A stretch of 64,000 nucleotides of DNA from Arctopsyche grandis (GCF_051622035.1 NC_135357.1:37183691-37247690); one strand, 5' to 3'. Counted from the first letter of the stretch, positions 51,801 to 61,672 are shown. Program-made: numbers and translations. The notes: a model not told the origin generated them from the sequence alone.

Positions 51801-54800
51801 AATTTATAAATATGATTATAAGCACGTTCAATATTGCGCTTGTTTTAGCTTTCAAATTTCAAAACAACGTCTTCAGCTTACATTCTCGATCTTCGATGTT
51901 AATATTATTAAATACACTAGTGTTGTGCCCAATGAAATATCATCGCATGGGTGTTGGCATATTAAGTTATTAAATTAAATGAAATGTGTCAGTTCTGTTT
52001 TTGATCCGCACGCGGTCGATTTTTTTTCAAATATCTTTTAAATATATTTAATTTAAAAAAAAATGGTAAAAACTATCTTCCTGTCTACATGTGAATAATA
52101 TAAAATAATTAATTAATTAAATACATTTTCAATAGATGGCGGTAAACGCTCCGAGACTTAGCATCGTCTATTTGCCTAATAGTATATATAGAAGTTCTTT
52201 TATTTTGTTATTATATTCTTATACGTTTTGGCAGTAGTTATGCTGTGACGTACGTATAAATGGCTCCTATTCCAAGAGCTATTCGACTTCTCAATGAAAT
52301 CTTTGCTGCCATGCCTGAATGCGATATTTTCCACCTAAGTGAGCGTATATTATCGGATATTATTTTAACATATCTGGTAACCTACGCTCATCATTATTTT
52401 CTTAATTTGAATGTGATGTATGTGTGGAATCTTAATCCACTCTCATCCATTTGGGCTTAGCAGGGATGTTTTGTATCTGTAGCTTGTTTTTATTTATCAG
52501 AACAGGCTGCAGATGCAAGACATTCCCTTCTTTGTATTTTTCCTTATTTTAATTTTAATTATTACTATAAAGTTTTTTATGATTGTGTTATATGCTGTTT
52601 TTTTTTTTACTTTTCTTTTTTTTTGTTTTTGTAAATTTTATATCTAAATTTTTTGCTTTTTGTTCTATCTATTAATTTTTTATTTTTTGTTTTCTCCCTC
52701 TCTTATATTATTATGTAGGCCATTGTGGCGCATTAGGTTCCTCCTGTAATGCCACAATGGTCTAAAATGTTAAATAAATATATGTCGAATCGAAACGACT
52801 ATTATAGTACGGCGAGCGTTATCTCAGACAGACAGACAGACGGAATAGCGAAATTATATTAATACATATACTATTCGTTTTACTCGGCTTCGCTCGGTAT
52901 TTGTAATATAAACCGTTTAAAAATGGCTAATCTAAAGGTCTGACCGCACTATGCGTCTGCGACACGAACGGCAACGTGCGGCCAAATATTGTTTGTATGA
53001 AATTGTATGAGATATAACGCACTACGCGTCACACGACGGAGTTGCCTTTTGTATCAACTTTGCCGTGTTGTGTCGTGCTGAAGCAGTCGACGGCCGTATA
53101 GTGCGGTCAGACCTTAATAGTTAACATTCTGAAACTAAACTGAAAAAGGAATCGGGATCCGGAACTGAAAGAGGAATATGGATCTGGAAATGAAAAAAGC
53201 ATTCGGAACCGGAACGGAAAAAGAAATCCGGAATCAGAATTGAAATCAGAACTGGGAATCGGAATTGTAAAGTCTCTTTCGAAATTATATATTAGATTCT
53301 CATACACGAGCGTTCGAAAGACTTATTTTGTCATTTCGAAATTAAATTATCCTTAAATAATTATTAGCTTTAAACACATATATGACAGTATTTGTCGAGT
53401 CGTTAATGTTTCATGTGTTTGCTCTCGTAGATTTTCCACCTGAGAGACATACGGTGGGAGCGGCCTCAGTTCCTGTCCAAGTCCTTCCTCGGCTTCGTCA
53501 CATTCAACATCATCATCTATTCGCTGCTGGCCGCCGAAGTGGTGACCACGCAATTCGCCGACACCACCACGGAGAAGAAGGTTTGTTGTTGTTTTTGCAA
53601 AAAAAAAAAGCGAAACTCTTCGAAATTCGAAACTTCGAGACTCTTACGAAAAGCGAAAAGAGTCTCGCACTGTACGTGGAATTTTCAACGAGTGTGCTGT
53701 TTAATTTTATTTGTGTGTGTGTAAATTACATTCTTAAATGTATTAATTGATTTTTCTTTATTGATTTTCAGAGCTTTTATACGCACGTCTTCAACGGATG
53801 CTACGCTGTTTTCCTCTTCATCGTCGTCGTCTTTTTCCTCATTTACGGAGTTGAGGTGTTTTTTAAGGTGACTTTTTTTATATTATGTACATCCTAAATA
53901 CATACAATCTAGATATTTATCCCAGTGGAATATATTTAATGTAAAACAATACAGCCTGCGAGTAAGTCAAGCTTGAAGCTTTGTACAAATTGTTTGTAGA
54001 GGCAATAAGTGTCAATATTCATGTTGTATTATAATATAATTCAAAACATTATTGAATGTAATTGTATTCTTTACACTGTGAAGTTTTGATTAAATATTGC
54101 ATTTATTGATTTTATAGGTTCGAGGTGGCTTTTTAACGGAGACGACAGTCACAACGATAGTTACTCAGAGGAATTCGAACCGTCGCCAAGGCAAGTCGAC
54201 TAAAGACAAAGCCGACGAGAAGGGAGAAGATCTCGAGCAGTTGGCAAAACCGTGCTGTTCGAAGGACTTCCTCGACGATGAAGTCAAACCGGGCGACGGA
54301 GCCGAAGCCCATGATCAACTCGTAACAAAACAGGTAAAATTTTTATTAATCATCGCTTAGCTTATTTCGGATTTGGATAGTTTTGGAATATGAAGGACGA
54401 ATCATTGTAATTACAATACTAAATGAGGACAATGATATAAAAGATTTGTCGGACGAGGTTTATGGCTTATGAGACATTGCCGAAAAATGAACTTGATTTT
54501 TTATCGACTGATTATAAATTCAATGGATTGGTTTTCCACCCAAGTGATCCTTGAACTTTTTCAATTCGCGTGTACCCATGATTTTATCGATATTCGTATT
54601 TATGTATATGATTATTCTATTGCTAATACATATTAATATTAAAACATATCATAGTAATAAAAATATCGTATTAAAAGTCATCAATGTCAACTGTTTTTCA
54701 ATTGATTCAAATTTTATGCTTAATTTTCAGGGAGTACGAGTTTTCGCCGGAGCTACTGGCGTCAACACGTCTCAGCTTCACCAATCCAGAGTCGGACTGT

Positions 54801-57800
54801 TGAGCCAAGCGTTCATGCTGATAACCATCGTCGGATTCCTGTTTTCGGAGACCCTCAGCGAATTTTGGAAAACAAAGTACGGGAAAAGCTTTTTTTTTTA
54901 ATATTTCTAGCGGCTATATGTAAGTCGGTTTGGAGACGAGTTTTGAGTGTGTTTTTCGTTTCAGAGTACCCGTAAACTCTCGCAACTGGCACGACGTTGT
55001 GTTCCGTGTGGTCGAGATCGGAGTAGCGCTATGGTTTCCGTGCGTGCTCTGGAACTGCATGGCTCCCGAGCAGCTCTGGATTCTGAATCCTCGCCGTCTC
55101 CTGTCGCAGCAGCAACCTGAAAATGAAGCTGCCGCACCGCAGACGACAACCGATAAAGTAAACGTTATTTATTTTTTCATTTTATCCATGTTAGGCTAGG
55201 AATTAATTTTTGATTTATCAGTCTGTAGTATTGAGTGTCTTTTGATGGTATAATATATATGTATGTAGATAGGGGTTGCCTATGGGAGGATGATATATAG
55301 TGGGGGGGGGGGGGGGGTCCTTAGGCCTATTTTATCACTTAGTTATGGGTACGATTTAACTGTACATTGAGAAAAATACTTTGTATCTTAAAAAAAATGT
55401 TTGTGCATTAAAATATTTGTGCTTTTTCGGTGCATTAAACAATCTCTAAATATTTTGGCATTATAAAGTGAACATTAAAACATATGAAACGATCATTCGA
55501 AAAAATAGATTTTAGCATTAGAATGGATACATTACAGGCAAATTTTTCCTGAATTGTAATCGTAAGTGAAACGTAAAGGAGGTTTGTAAAAAAGTGGCAA
55601 GGTTGCAGTCTTCCGCTATTGACAATTGTCAACTGTGTGACAATTGTCAATAGCGGAACAAAAAAGTGTTTACTTTGGTTTCTCACTAGTGAAATGTAAT
55701 CTTATATACATAAAACAAACCCTAACCTAACCAAACCATATATACATCAAACCTAAACAAACGTTGGTTCGTATTTTGGTATTCGCCATGTTGCCGATAC
55801 AGTTCATCTGTCATTTTAATGCACATTTCATCCACTTTTTAAGTAGCAAATATTTTTTTCAACGATCAAATGAAACTTTCTAATATCCGTCATTTAGAAA
55901 TGCACACAAATTTTTTGTAATGTAAAGAAACTTTAATGTCCAAAAATTTTTTTGAATTCACATTTATTTTATAAACTGGACGTTTAAATTGTTCCCCTTA
56001 GTTATTAGATGAAAATAAACCTAGACAGAATTTTAAAATGATCACATTCAATTTAATGTAATTAAATTTTTAGATTATAAATTTATTCATCATATATGTA
56101 CATAGATGTATGAAATTAAATTCTTATAGCATATCATGTACAATGCATATATTGTATGTGAAAGCATTTAACTTTTATCTACTTTACATAAACGAAGAAC
56201 AACACTGATATGTGTTTGTGTATGTAAATTATCAACTTTTATCAGGTCACACAGTTTATCATGTAATTTCTAAAGAAATTGAATAGTCATATGACGGCCG
56301 TACGTCCACGCATAATTATATTTAAATTTGAATGCAGGACGACGAAGAGGATATTGGGGGGAGCTGCAGCAGCTTGGGAGCCCGCGACTGCTGGATTTGC
56401 TATGACTCGGAGCGAGCCGAACCCCTCATTCAACCGTGCAAGTGCACCGGGGACGTCAGCAGCGTCCACCATGACTGTCTCCGACGCTGGCTCGTCGAGG
56501 TAAAAACGAAAACCGACAAATTTAATACATCGTCGTAATATAATTGTTTTATAAAATCTTTGGTATTTGCAGAGTTCTTCTAGCGCCGAAGAGTTACGAT
56601 GCAAAGTCTGCAACAGTCCGTACGAAGTGGAAAAGACGACTAAGTATATACGAATCTAATGATCTCTCTGTGGTTATTTAACATTGTAGTGTGTTACTTA
56701 TTTCATTGTCCACCTGATTCCAGGGTTAGATGGGAGCGGGCTTTCACGACGCAACAGTGGCTGTACACGTGTGTGCTGGTGACGTGTATGACGGTGGCTG
56801 GCGTGGCCGCTTGGGTCGTCATCCAAATATTCGAGAGCCCCATCGTCAGGGTGCTCAGCGCCGGTGTGGCACTCCTCATTGTCTACGTGTGTGTGAAGTA
56901 TGTATTGTATATAGCAGTTTCAAATTACATAGTGTTTATTTGCTACTTTATCTATGTACGTAGTAACAATAGATGATGTTTTGTGATCATGCGAAAATTC
57001 GAACTCAGAATCGATCAATGATTGCGTTTTTATGATTTAGAAAATATGTGTGTGTGTCTGTGTATTTTGGGGTTTTTTTTGAATACCGTTAGTCCTATCG
57101 GACTGAAACTAAATATCGGTTACTAAAGTTCTTATCAATACGACGTAAATGTTTTTCAAATTTTTAAGTTGACCGGAAATGGTACCTCCCCTTATAGGTG
57201 TCCTCTTTTTTAAGGGTTTGAATTCAATTATCTACCAAACCGCTAACCGAATCAGACTGAATTTTTTTTACATGTAATAGAAATTATAAATTTTATACGC
57301 TAATATTTTTTGATTATTTTTACCTGAACCAGAAGTGGTACTTTTACTCTAGAGAATCGAGGTTTTTTATGTTTTTGTCAGAAACCTTTTAGTTTATTGA
57401 ACTGAAATTTCATGTCTAGAAGTTTAAGCTTAATACCAAGCTATGTATAAAATTTGGTAAGCATCCGTCAACCGGAAGTGTCAGTCACTTTTTTTTCGAC
57501 CCCTTAAACATGTGTGCTCTTCACGAAAAAGTTCAACTATAAATCTTGTATCAATGTGATGAAAATAAAATAAAATCACTGAATTTAATAAACTAGAAGT
57601 GGGATTTTTTGGTCTTAGAAAAGTCAAATATGTTGTGACCATGATTCTTTCCACACCTCTGAATGTATTAAGCTGAAAATTTATATTTGTATTCTTTATG
57701 TACTAGCTTAGAGCTGATAAGGTTTTGATTTGAATTCGTAAACTGGTAGTGGTATTTTTTTTTAAAACAATATTTCATTATTTTATTTTGACCTTTTAAT

Positions 57801-58357
57801 TTATTATTATTTTCTTGATATTTAATGTGTATAATAATTATAGTGATTTTAAATAATAAAAAAATTTCGAACAAAATCCGACAACCGGAAGTAGAAATTT
57901 TGTCTTGTGTAAGTTTACCTACATTTGCGCTCAATTTGAATCGAAAATGCTCTCATAACCGTGTATGTTTGTTTAATTATCGAATTTTGTTTTGTGACCT
58001 TCGTATATTCCTCAAATACATAGATAGTCGTGGGTTGGTCACATCCGAATATTTTTTTTTTGTATTTGTATGGGTCTAAAATATGTAATGAAATATAATG
58101 ATGTATTTGGTTAAGATTAGACAATTGTGCACCATTTTGAAAATCTTAACCTCACTTAATGATTCTTATATTACACAGTTCTGATGGATTTAAAAATTTA
58201 AATTTGCAGATTCCTCGGAGTTAACACAGTGACGGCTTACCAACGCGCTAAAGTGTCTGGCATAAATATAGTCAGCGGCTCCGGGGCGCAGTTGAACACA
58301 ATCAGTAAGACGGTAACCGTGGAGATGAACACCAAGTCTTCACTGCAGATGCATTGA
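39659..58357 (+). CDS. multi-pass membrane RING-CH (MARCH-type) protein with EGF-like N-terminus
   Basis: Twelve coding exons join in phase: 39659-39824, 41154-41341, 43634-43723, 53431-53580, 53772-53867, 54118-54333, 54731-54876, 54965-55157, 56338-56499, 56573-56643, 56724-56897 and 58210-58357 (1800 nt, 599 aa). Order: a Cys-rich EGF-like motif (about 19-47), seven hydrophobic helices (about 57-390), RING-CH C4HC3 (C433, C436, C449, C451, H459, C462, C479, C482), then two helices (about 500-555) and a polar tail. A RING-CH followed by two helices is the MARCH ubiquitin-ligase module; the 7-helix part recalls TOM1/THH1 or GPR137 proteins (YYPLLMSGASLIVCFWAE). An E3 role on endomembranes is inferred. 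The 5' exon is an acceptor at 39618 with an in-frame stop before ATG 39659, so the start could differ. Confidence 0.88.
40034..41114. mobile_element. hAT-type element in the intron after the EGF exon
   Basis: GGTCAAATG (40025-40033) and GGTCAAACG (41115-41123) flank the element, a slightly diverged target duplication. The left end is TAGGGGTTCCAAAATACC; the right end, read inward, is TACATAGTACTTCCAAGCC. Both arms carry AAAGCCGGTTTT/CCGGCTT repeats. No clear transposase frame remains. Confidence 0.65.
41826..42629. mobile_element. hAT-type element, 804 bp, in an intron
   Basis: TGTTCACC occurs at 41818-41825 and 42630-42637 as a perfect 8-bp duplication. The ends are CGGTGACGTAGCTA and, from the right, CAGTGGCGTAGCTA, the widespread CAGTGGCGTAGC hAT terminus. 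GGGCCC segments lie inside both ends. No intact coding frame is visible. Confidence 0.85.
43982..44005. repeat. perfect 10-bp hairpin in intron
   Basis: GAATCCCAGG, a 4-base loop, then CCTGGGATTC. It lies just before the dispersed repeat at 44030. Possibly part of an element; function unknown. Confidence 0.6.
44030..44420 (+). repeat. dispersed intronic repeat, copy A
   Basis: Matches 56940-57340 in the same orientation: ATGTACGTAATAACAATA, GTGCGAAAATTCGAACTC, ATCGGTTACT, AGTTGACCGGAAATGGTACC and CCAAACCGCTAACCGAATCAG or close variants in order. Both copies lie in introns of the RING-CH gene. Confidence 0.75.
45190..45594 (-). mobile_element. tRNA-derived SINE, copy 4, nearly complete
   Basis: The minus strand shows the A-box region (CATAGCTCGGTCGTTAAG), the B box in GCCGGGTTCGATCCCATGAG, the GAGGTCAGCTCATGGGATCG context on plus, and the GGCCAGGAAGGCGCATTGGG tail hairpin at 45205-45242. 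It matches copy 1 along its length apart from a short internal duplication near 45400-45440. Confidence 0.82.
45903..46471. mobile_element. hAT-type MITE split by a Helitron
   Basis: AACTAGTA (45895-45902 and 46472-46479) flanks the element. The ends are GTAGGGTGACCATATTTCCC and, from the right, ATGGTGACCATACGTCCC. A Helitron-like copy (about 45970-46326) separates the two halves, so the MITE is the older insertion. Confidence 0.75.
45970..46326 (+). mobile_element. Helitron-like element, copy without the hAT insertion
   Basis: Homologous to 22196-22698. It ends GGCATTGCAACGCATGCC (perfect 5-bp hairpin stem) then GGGTTCAGCTAG followed by T. It carries the uninterrupted site ATAATTAC where the other copy has a 144-bp insert. 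Confidence 0.72.
46480..47445. other. intron DNA, no feature supported
   Basis: Unrecognised frames near 46640-47015 have no family resemblance. No repeat ends with target duplications were found. Confidence 0.3.
47449..47627. mobile_element. Harbinger MITE, 179 bp, copy 1
   Basis: TTA (47446-47448 and 47628-47630) flanks ends AGGTCTGACCGCACTAT and its reverse complement. The copy at 52936-53114 has the same length in the opposite orientation. It is non-coding, and the terminus matches the larger Harbinger remnants. Confidence 0.88.
47628..47828 (+). repeat. composite repeat block next to the MITE
   Basis: In order: a segment ending CCGAGCGAAGCCGGGTAAA, a TCTGTCTG-rich piece with GAGATAACGCTCGCCGTAC, then an ATTTATTT run with TTTTGGCATTAC. 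The same order, inverted, occurs at 52740-52935, adjoining the other MITE copy. Confidence 0.7.
47829..48314 (+). mobile_element. Harbinger element with transposase start remnant
   Basis: Inverted ends: GACCGCACTATGCGTCAA at the left and TTGACGCATAGTGCGGTCAG at the right. A direct relation to the 179-bp MITE ends is clear. The left terminus is eroded, so no target duplication can be shown. An internal frame resembles a Harbinger transposase N-terminus. Confidence 0.7.
47972..48082 (+). pseudogene. 36-codon Harbinger transposase N-terminal remnant
   Basis: ATG to TAA reads MDETDAIIVSLICEEEEQS then RKNKRLWIHAI. The acidic run followed by a basic run and (F/L)W(V/I)H is the start pattern of PIF/Harbinger transposases. 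It stops before any catalytic motif. Confidence 0.6.
48386..48652 (-). mobile_element. solo LTR, 267 bp
   Basis: ATAT on both sides (48382-48385, 48653-48656) is the target duplication. On the minus strand it starts TGTAACGTGGG and ends CGCAACA. It shares TATAAA-like and AAGGAGGTAC motifs with the LTRs at 24492 and 49510. No internal region is present. Confidence 0.85.
48657..49505. other. intron DNA, no feature supported
   Basis: A 115-codon open frame (48790-49137) has no recognisable similarity or splice support. The rest is AT-rich. Confidence 0.3.
49510..49890 (+). mobile_element. solo LTR, 381 bp
   Basis: GTAT (49506-49509 and 49891-49894) flanks a segment that starts TGTAGCG and ends GCAACA. 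A TTATAAGGAGGTAC motif and AATAAA (near 49830) give promoter- and polyadenylation-like signals. A 4-bp duplication suits a Gypsy-type element. It shares motifs with the other LTRs. Confidence 0.86.
49895..51916. other. AT-rich intron DNA
   Basis: No gene parts are seen. Near 50980-51150 the motif GGTCAGTA/GTCAGTAT recurs at irregular spacing, a sequence also found near 61327 and 61639. Confidence 0.35.
51917..52260 (-). mobile_element. Helitron-like 3' part, minus orientation
   Basis: On the minus strand the end reads GCGATGATATTTCATTGGG, ACAACACTAG, then T, matching the element that ends at 23107. Shared pieces include GGTAAAAACTATC, ATAGATGGCGGTAAA and AATAATTAATTAATTAA (reverse). The matching 5' part is at about 52790-52870, separated by an insertion. 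Confidence 0.68.
52261..52795 (-). mobile_element. insertion ending in a LINE/SINE-type tail
   Basis: Separates the two halves of the Helitron. On the plus strand its right part reads GCCATTGTGGCGCATTAGG, CCTGTAATGCCACAATGG, then AAATAAATATATG: a stem-loop with GCGCATT in the loop and an AAATAAAT tail, closely paralleling the tails of the tRNA SINEs (the A-rich tail shows it runs left to right). The remainder is unrecognised. Confidence 0.45.
52936..53114. mobile_element. Harbinger MITE, 179 bp, copy 2
   Basis: TAA (52933-52935 and 53115-53117) flanks AGGTCTGACCGCACTATGC and its inverse. Same length as copy 1 and inverted relative to it, with few differences. Confidence 0.88.
55302..55317 (+). 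repeat. run of 16 G in an intron
   Basis: Sixteen consecutive G on the coding strand, in the intron between 55157 and 56338. Length is uncertain, as homopolymers are error-prone. Confidence 0.8.
55611..55658. repeat. perfect palindrome with 21-bp arms
   Basis: TTCCGCTATTGACAATTGTC plus A, a 6-base spacer, then the exact reverse complement. Intronic. May be the core of a MITE. Confidence 0.85.
56338..56643 (+). CDS. two exons encoding the RING-CH zinc finger
   Basis: Exons 56338-56499 and 56573-56643 encode DCWICYDSE, IQPCKCTGD, HHDCLRRW and then CKVCNSPYEV after the intron. Spacing C-x2-C-x12-C-x-C-x7-H-x2-C-x16-C-x2-C fits RING-CH (RINGv). The conserved Trp after the second half (RRW) is present, and all eight metal ligands are intact. 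Confidence 0.93.
56940..57340 (+). repeat. dispersed intronic repeat, copy B
   Basis: Second copy of the repeat at 44030-44420, same orientation, in the last intron of the RING-CH gene. It continues with TTTTACTCTAGAGAATCGAGG, also present near 44465 in the first copy. Confidence 0.75.
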
Positions 58358-61060
58358 ACTCATCGTCGAACTTCAAACTTTCTGTCAATTTACATAACGA
58401 TCGCTGCTGCCGCAACGGCTCCGCAGAGCGATCCCGTCTCTACGCGAAAATCACCAAACAGATCCGTCATTAAGATATTACACACAAAATTTAGATTGTA
58501 GTTGTGTAAGTGTTGATTTCACCACACATTCCTAGTTGTTTACTCTCCGGGATTTGTAAGGATGGTCGAAGATGAAAATGTATCACTTTTTAATACGTTA
58601 ACCTGAAAAAGCTTGGTTAATCTCAAATTTTCATCGTGTCAATTTGTCGTGTATAGTTAGAGCTAATTACGATCAGTATTCGGTGTTTTTTGAGAAAAAA
58701 AAAGAATTAAAAAATACTACCCCTCGTTTCAATGTAATGGCGCATTCATACCGATGTATTTCACATGTCAGGTGTGAACGTTCCAACTTTCAAATGTTAA
58801 TATTGAGACCGATCGGTTTCAACAGTTGCCAAATATTTTAACACACACATAATCGATAGTTTTTCGTTCGGTATTGTATTTTATTGTAATTAAAATAATA
58901 ATATATATATAGTATTCATCATCTTAGATGTATTCTCAAATAGTTTTTAAGCGTGATTGGATCGTTAATGTGAGCCGATTGTCGAGGAAAAGATCTGTAC
59001 ATAGTGTCTAATTTAGATTGTAAGAGTAAGTTTGGTCTCTGTTCGTTCATTCCCTTATTCGTATACATGTATGTGTAAGATGTTGCGCCGAATTTCGAAA
59101 TTTGCCGAATTCATGAATTACACAAGAATTTGCTCGATTCACGAATTGCTGACGGATAGGTCAAAATCATAAATTAAGCAAAACTTTGCCCAATTCACGA
59201 ATTTCGCAATTTCACAAAATCGACGTAAAATATACATAGGGTGAGTCAAAACTGTTTATGCAAGGTACACTTTGTATATATATAATATATATGTACGAAT
59301 ATTTGTATCTCTCACTTGTGCAGTATTTAATTTGGCACGTTTTTATCAAACACTGACAACATTGTGAAATTACAATACTGACGAGAGATCTTTCACATGT
59401 ATTTGTTTATTTTTTTATTATTAAAATTTAATATTTGTATTAAAAGATGTCATAAAATTTGACTGTTTAAATGCAATACGTTGTACCTTATTACGTCTTT
59501 CGATCAATCATTTATAATTTGTCAGATGGAAGTTTCGCATAAAGTTTTCAATAATCTCATGAATGTTCTCGATGGAGCGATTATATTATATTGACGAAGT
59601 GCGACGAAGCTTTCATCGGTGTGTGATGTAGCGTTTGTCTTGAACGTTTTAAAAGTAATTATATATTTACGTATAATAATATTATAATAGTCTGTGATAA
59701 ACCTGAAATGTAGGTCGTTAAGTCTGTCATTTTTAAGTGCATATTGTATGTGTGTTGTTGGTAATTTTTTTTTTTTTATTTGTCTAGAGTTGACGGTTAT
59801 ATTACGTATATTGTATATTGAATTACATAAGTTTCATGTTGGTTACCCCAGTGTACTTGTGTTGAAAATTGAAAAATGTGTGTGTATTAGAAATATGAAT
59901 ACAATATATACCTATATTATGCGTTTTATTTTTTTTTGTTTATTATTTCGAAATGTCTGCGAATTGTGTAATTTAAAACAAAATTTTCGTTTTAAATTAC
60001 ACAATTGGCGCTAGTATATGAAATAAGTCTCCGTCTACATACGCTTCCAATATATAATTCTTAATTACTAGTAGAGCTATAATTCACACGTACATATATG
60101 TATGTATATTTGTTTTGGGTCCACTACAAGTTTATGAACTCTCAAGTCTCAAGTCTCGTCGGCTTAGTACTAATACATGCCAAATTGGAAGGAAACAGGG
60201 GTAGAAATCGTGTCTACGCGTGTATGCGTGAGCTATCGTAGTAACTAAGAGTTCATTTCATTTAACCCATGTTGATGAAACCAGGCCCACCGATTTGTTT
60301 CCAATTCCTTAAAATTTTAATCATTCACGAACACTTGATGCGTTTGTAATTCAATCTTCCTGTATAATAAATAAACATTTAATTTCAAGAAGATAAATTA
60401 AATTTCGAAATCCCCAAACTGTTCCACGGTCCGTCACATGTTACAAACATATTTACATATTTATTTATAAATATAATATTTACATGCCGATAATTTATTT
60501 TATAATAATGTAGGATTCGAGATATAGGGAGGACTGTAGGAGAGATAAATTAAAGGCGATCTTAGGCCACTTTACACGTTTATTGTTCTCTACTCTACTA
60601 GCTGGCGTCAGTTCTGCCAACCTATAACAGTGTACACTCATGTGTACCACTGTTTGCCATTACCCCTCAACATTACATTCATTCACATAATATTAAACTA
60701 AATTGCTCAAATTCATTATTAATCGGATCATACCAGTGATTTTGTTGGTTGCTGGAACAAAATATCATCTCCAAGTTTTGTACTAGAATTGTGTTACAAC
60801 CACGGACTCGGTCCAAATTTGACCCTGATGTTTTTCCTTCGTTGGAGCTTTGGAGTTTTTCTTTCCTTCGCTATCAAAGAATCGCCAGTATATTTGCAGG
60901 GTTTCTCTGATGTTTTCTACATATTAAGTGTGACATCGAAGGAGCTTTTGACCATATTCAAGACCCTTCATTCCAGCCGGAGGGGGTTGTTGTTAGAAGA
61001 TGGTTAATTCGCTCAGCCCGGGCGACCTCCAAACAGTAGCTTTTCTTAGTATAGGCTACA
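58358..61060 (+). other. 3'UTR and downstream region of the RING-CH gene
   Basis: No further gene is recognised. The UTR extent is unknown; AATAAA-type signals occur near 60367. Repeated GAATTCACGAATT-like segments lie at 59090-59210. A hairpin with 18-bp arms lies at 59962-60006. Confidence 0.4.
59962..60006. repeat. palindrome with 18-bp arms
   Basis: AATTGTGTAATTTAAAAC and its exact reverse complement are separated by nine bases. If in the 3'UTR, the RNA would form a strong AU-rich hairpin; it could also act as a terminator-like fold. Confidence 0.8.
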
Positions 61061-61067
61061 GGTTGTG

Positions 61068-61245
61068 ATCGAGAAATCTCGTCTCGAGATTTCTCGAGAA
61101 ATTTTGATTCTCGTTTCTCGAGAATATTTTATTTGTGAAATTTCGAGATTCTCATTTCTCGAGAATATTTTATTATGAAAATTCGAGATTCTCATATCTC
61201 GAGAAATCGTTATTAGAATCTCGAAAATATCGAGAATATTTTTAA
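61068..61245. repeat. array of CTCGAG palindromes
   Basis: TCTCGAGA and close forms (GAGATTTCTCGAGAAAT, GATTCTCATTTCTCGAGAAT) recur about every 25-50 bases. Similar A/T-CG palindromic arrays occur at 29450-30050 and 40060-41090 inside hAT-like elements. Confidence 0.7.
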
Positions 61246-61317
61246 TTTATCACTACACGTTTTTGTTCAATAAACTGACTGATTTGTATACTTGTTAACT
61301 CGTAAATAATTTTGTAA

Positions 61318-61672
61318 TATGTATAGATGGTCAGTATTTTTATTATTTGTCCGGTAAGTTATTATTCGGTCATCATATAAGTACATATATGTACACATGT
61401 TACAATGAAATCGCACCATTTTTAAGTTACATATACATATGTGCATTTAGGTACTAGTCACTGGTGGGAAAGTATTGGGTTATGATTTCACTAAAACGCT
61501 AGTGAAAATATATTTTCACTGACAATATGACCCCACTGTAATACACATAAAACAAAAATGTTTGATTTATTATTTATTTCTTCGTGTATTTGTTCCTTAG
61601 AAATTAGTCAATTTATAGTCAGTATTTTAACATGCATAGATGGTCAGTATTTTTATTATTTGTCCGGTATGT
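61318..61672 (+). repeat. pair of direct repeats around GGTCAGTAT
   Basis: TAGATGGTCAGTATTTTTAT followed by TATTTGTCCGGTA occurs at 61322-61355 and again at 61634-61667, more than 30 bases without an evident mismatch. The intervening 280 bp is AT-rich. Confidence 0.75.
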
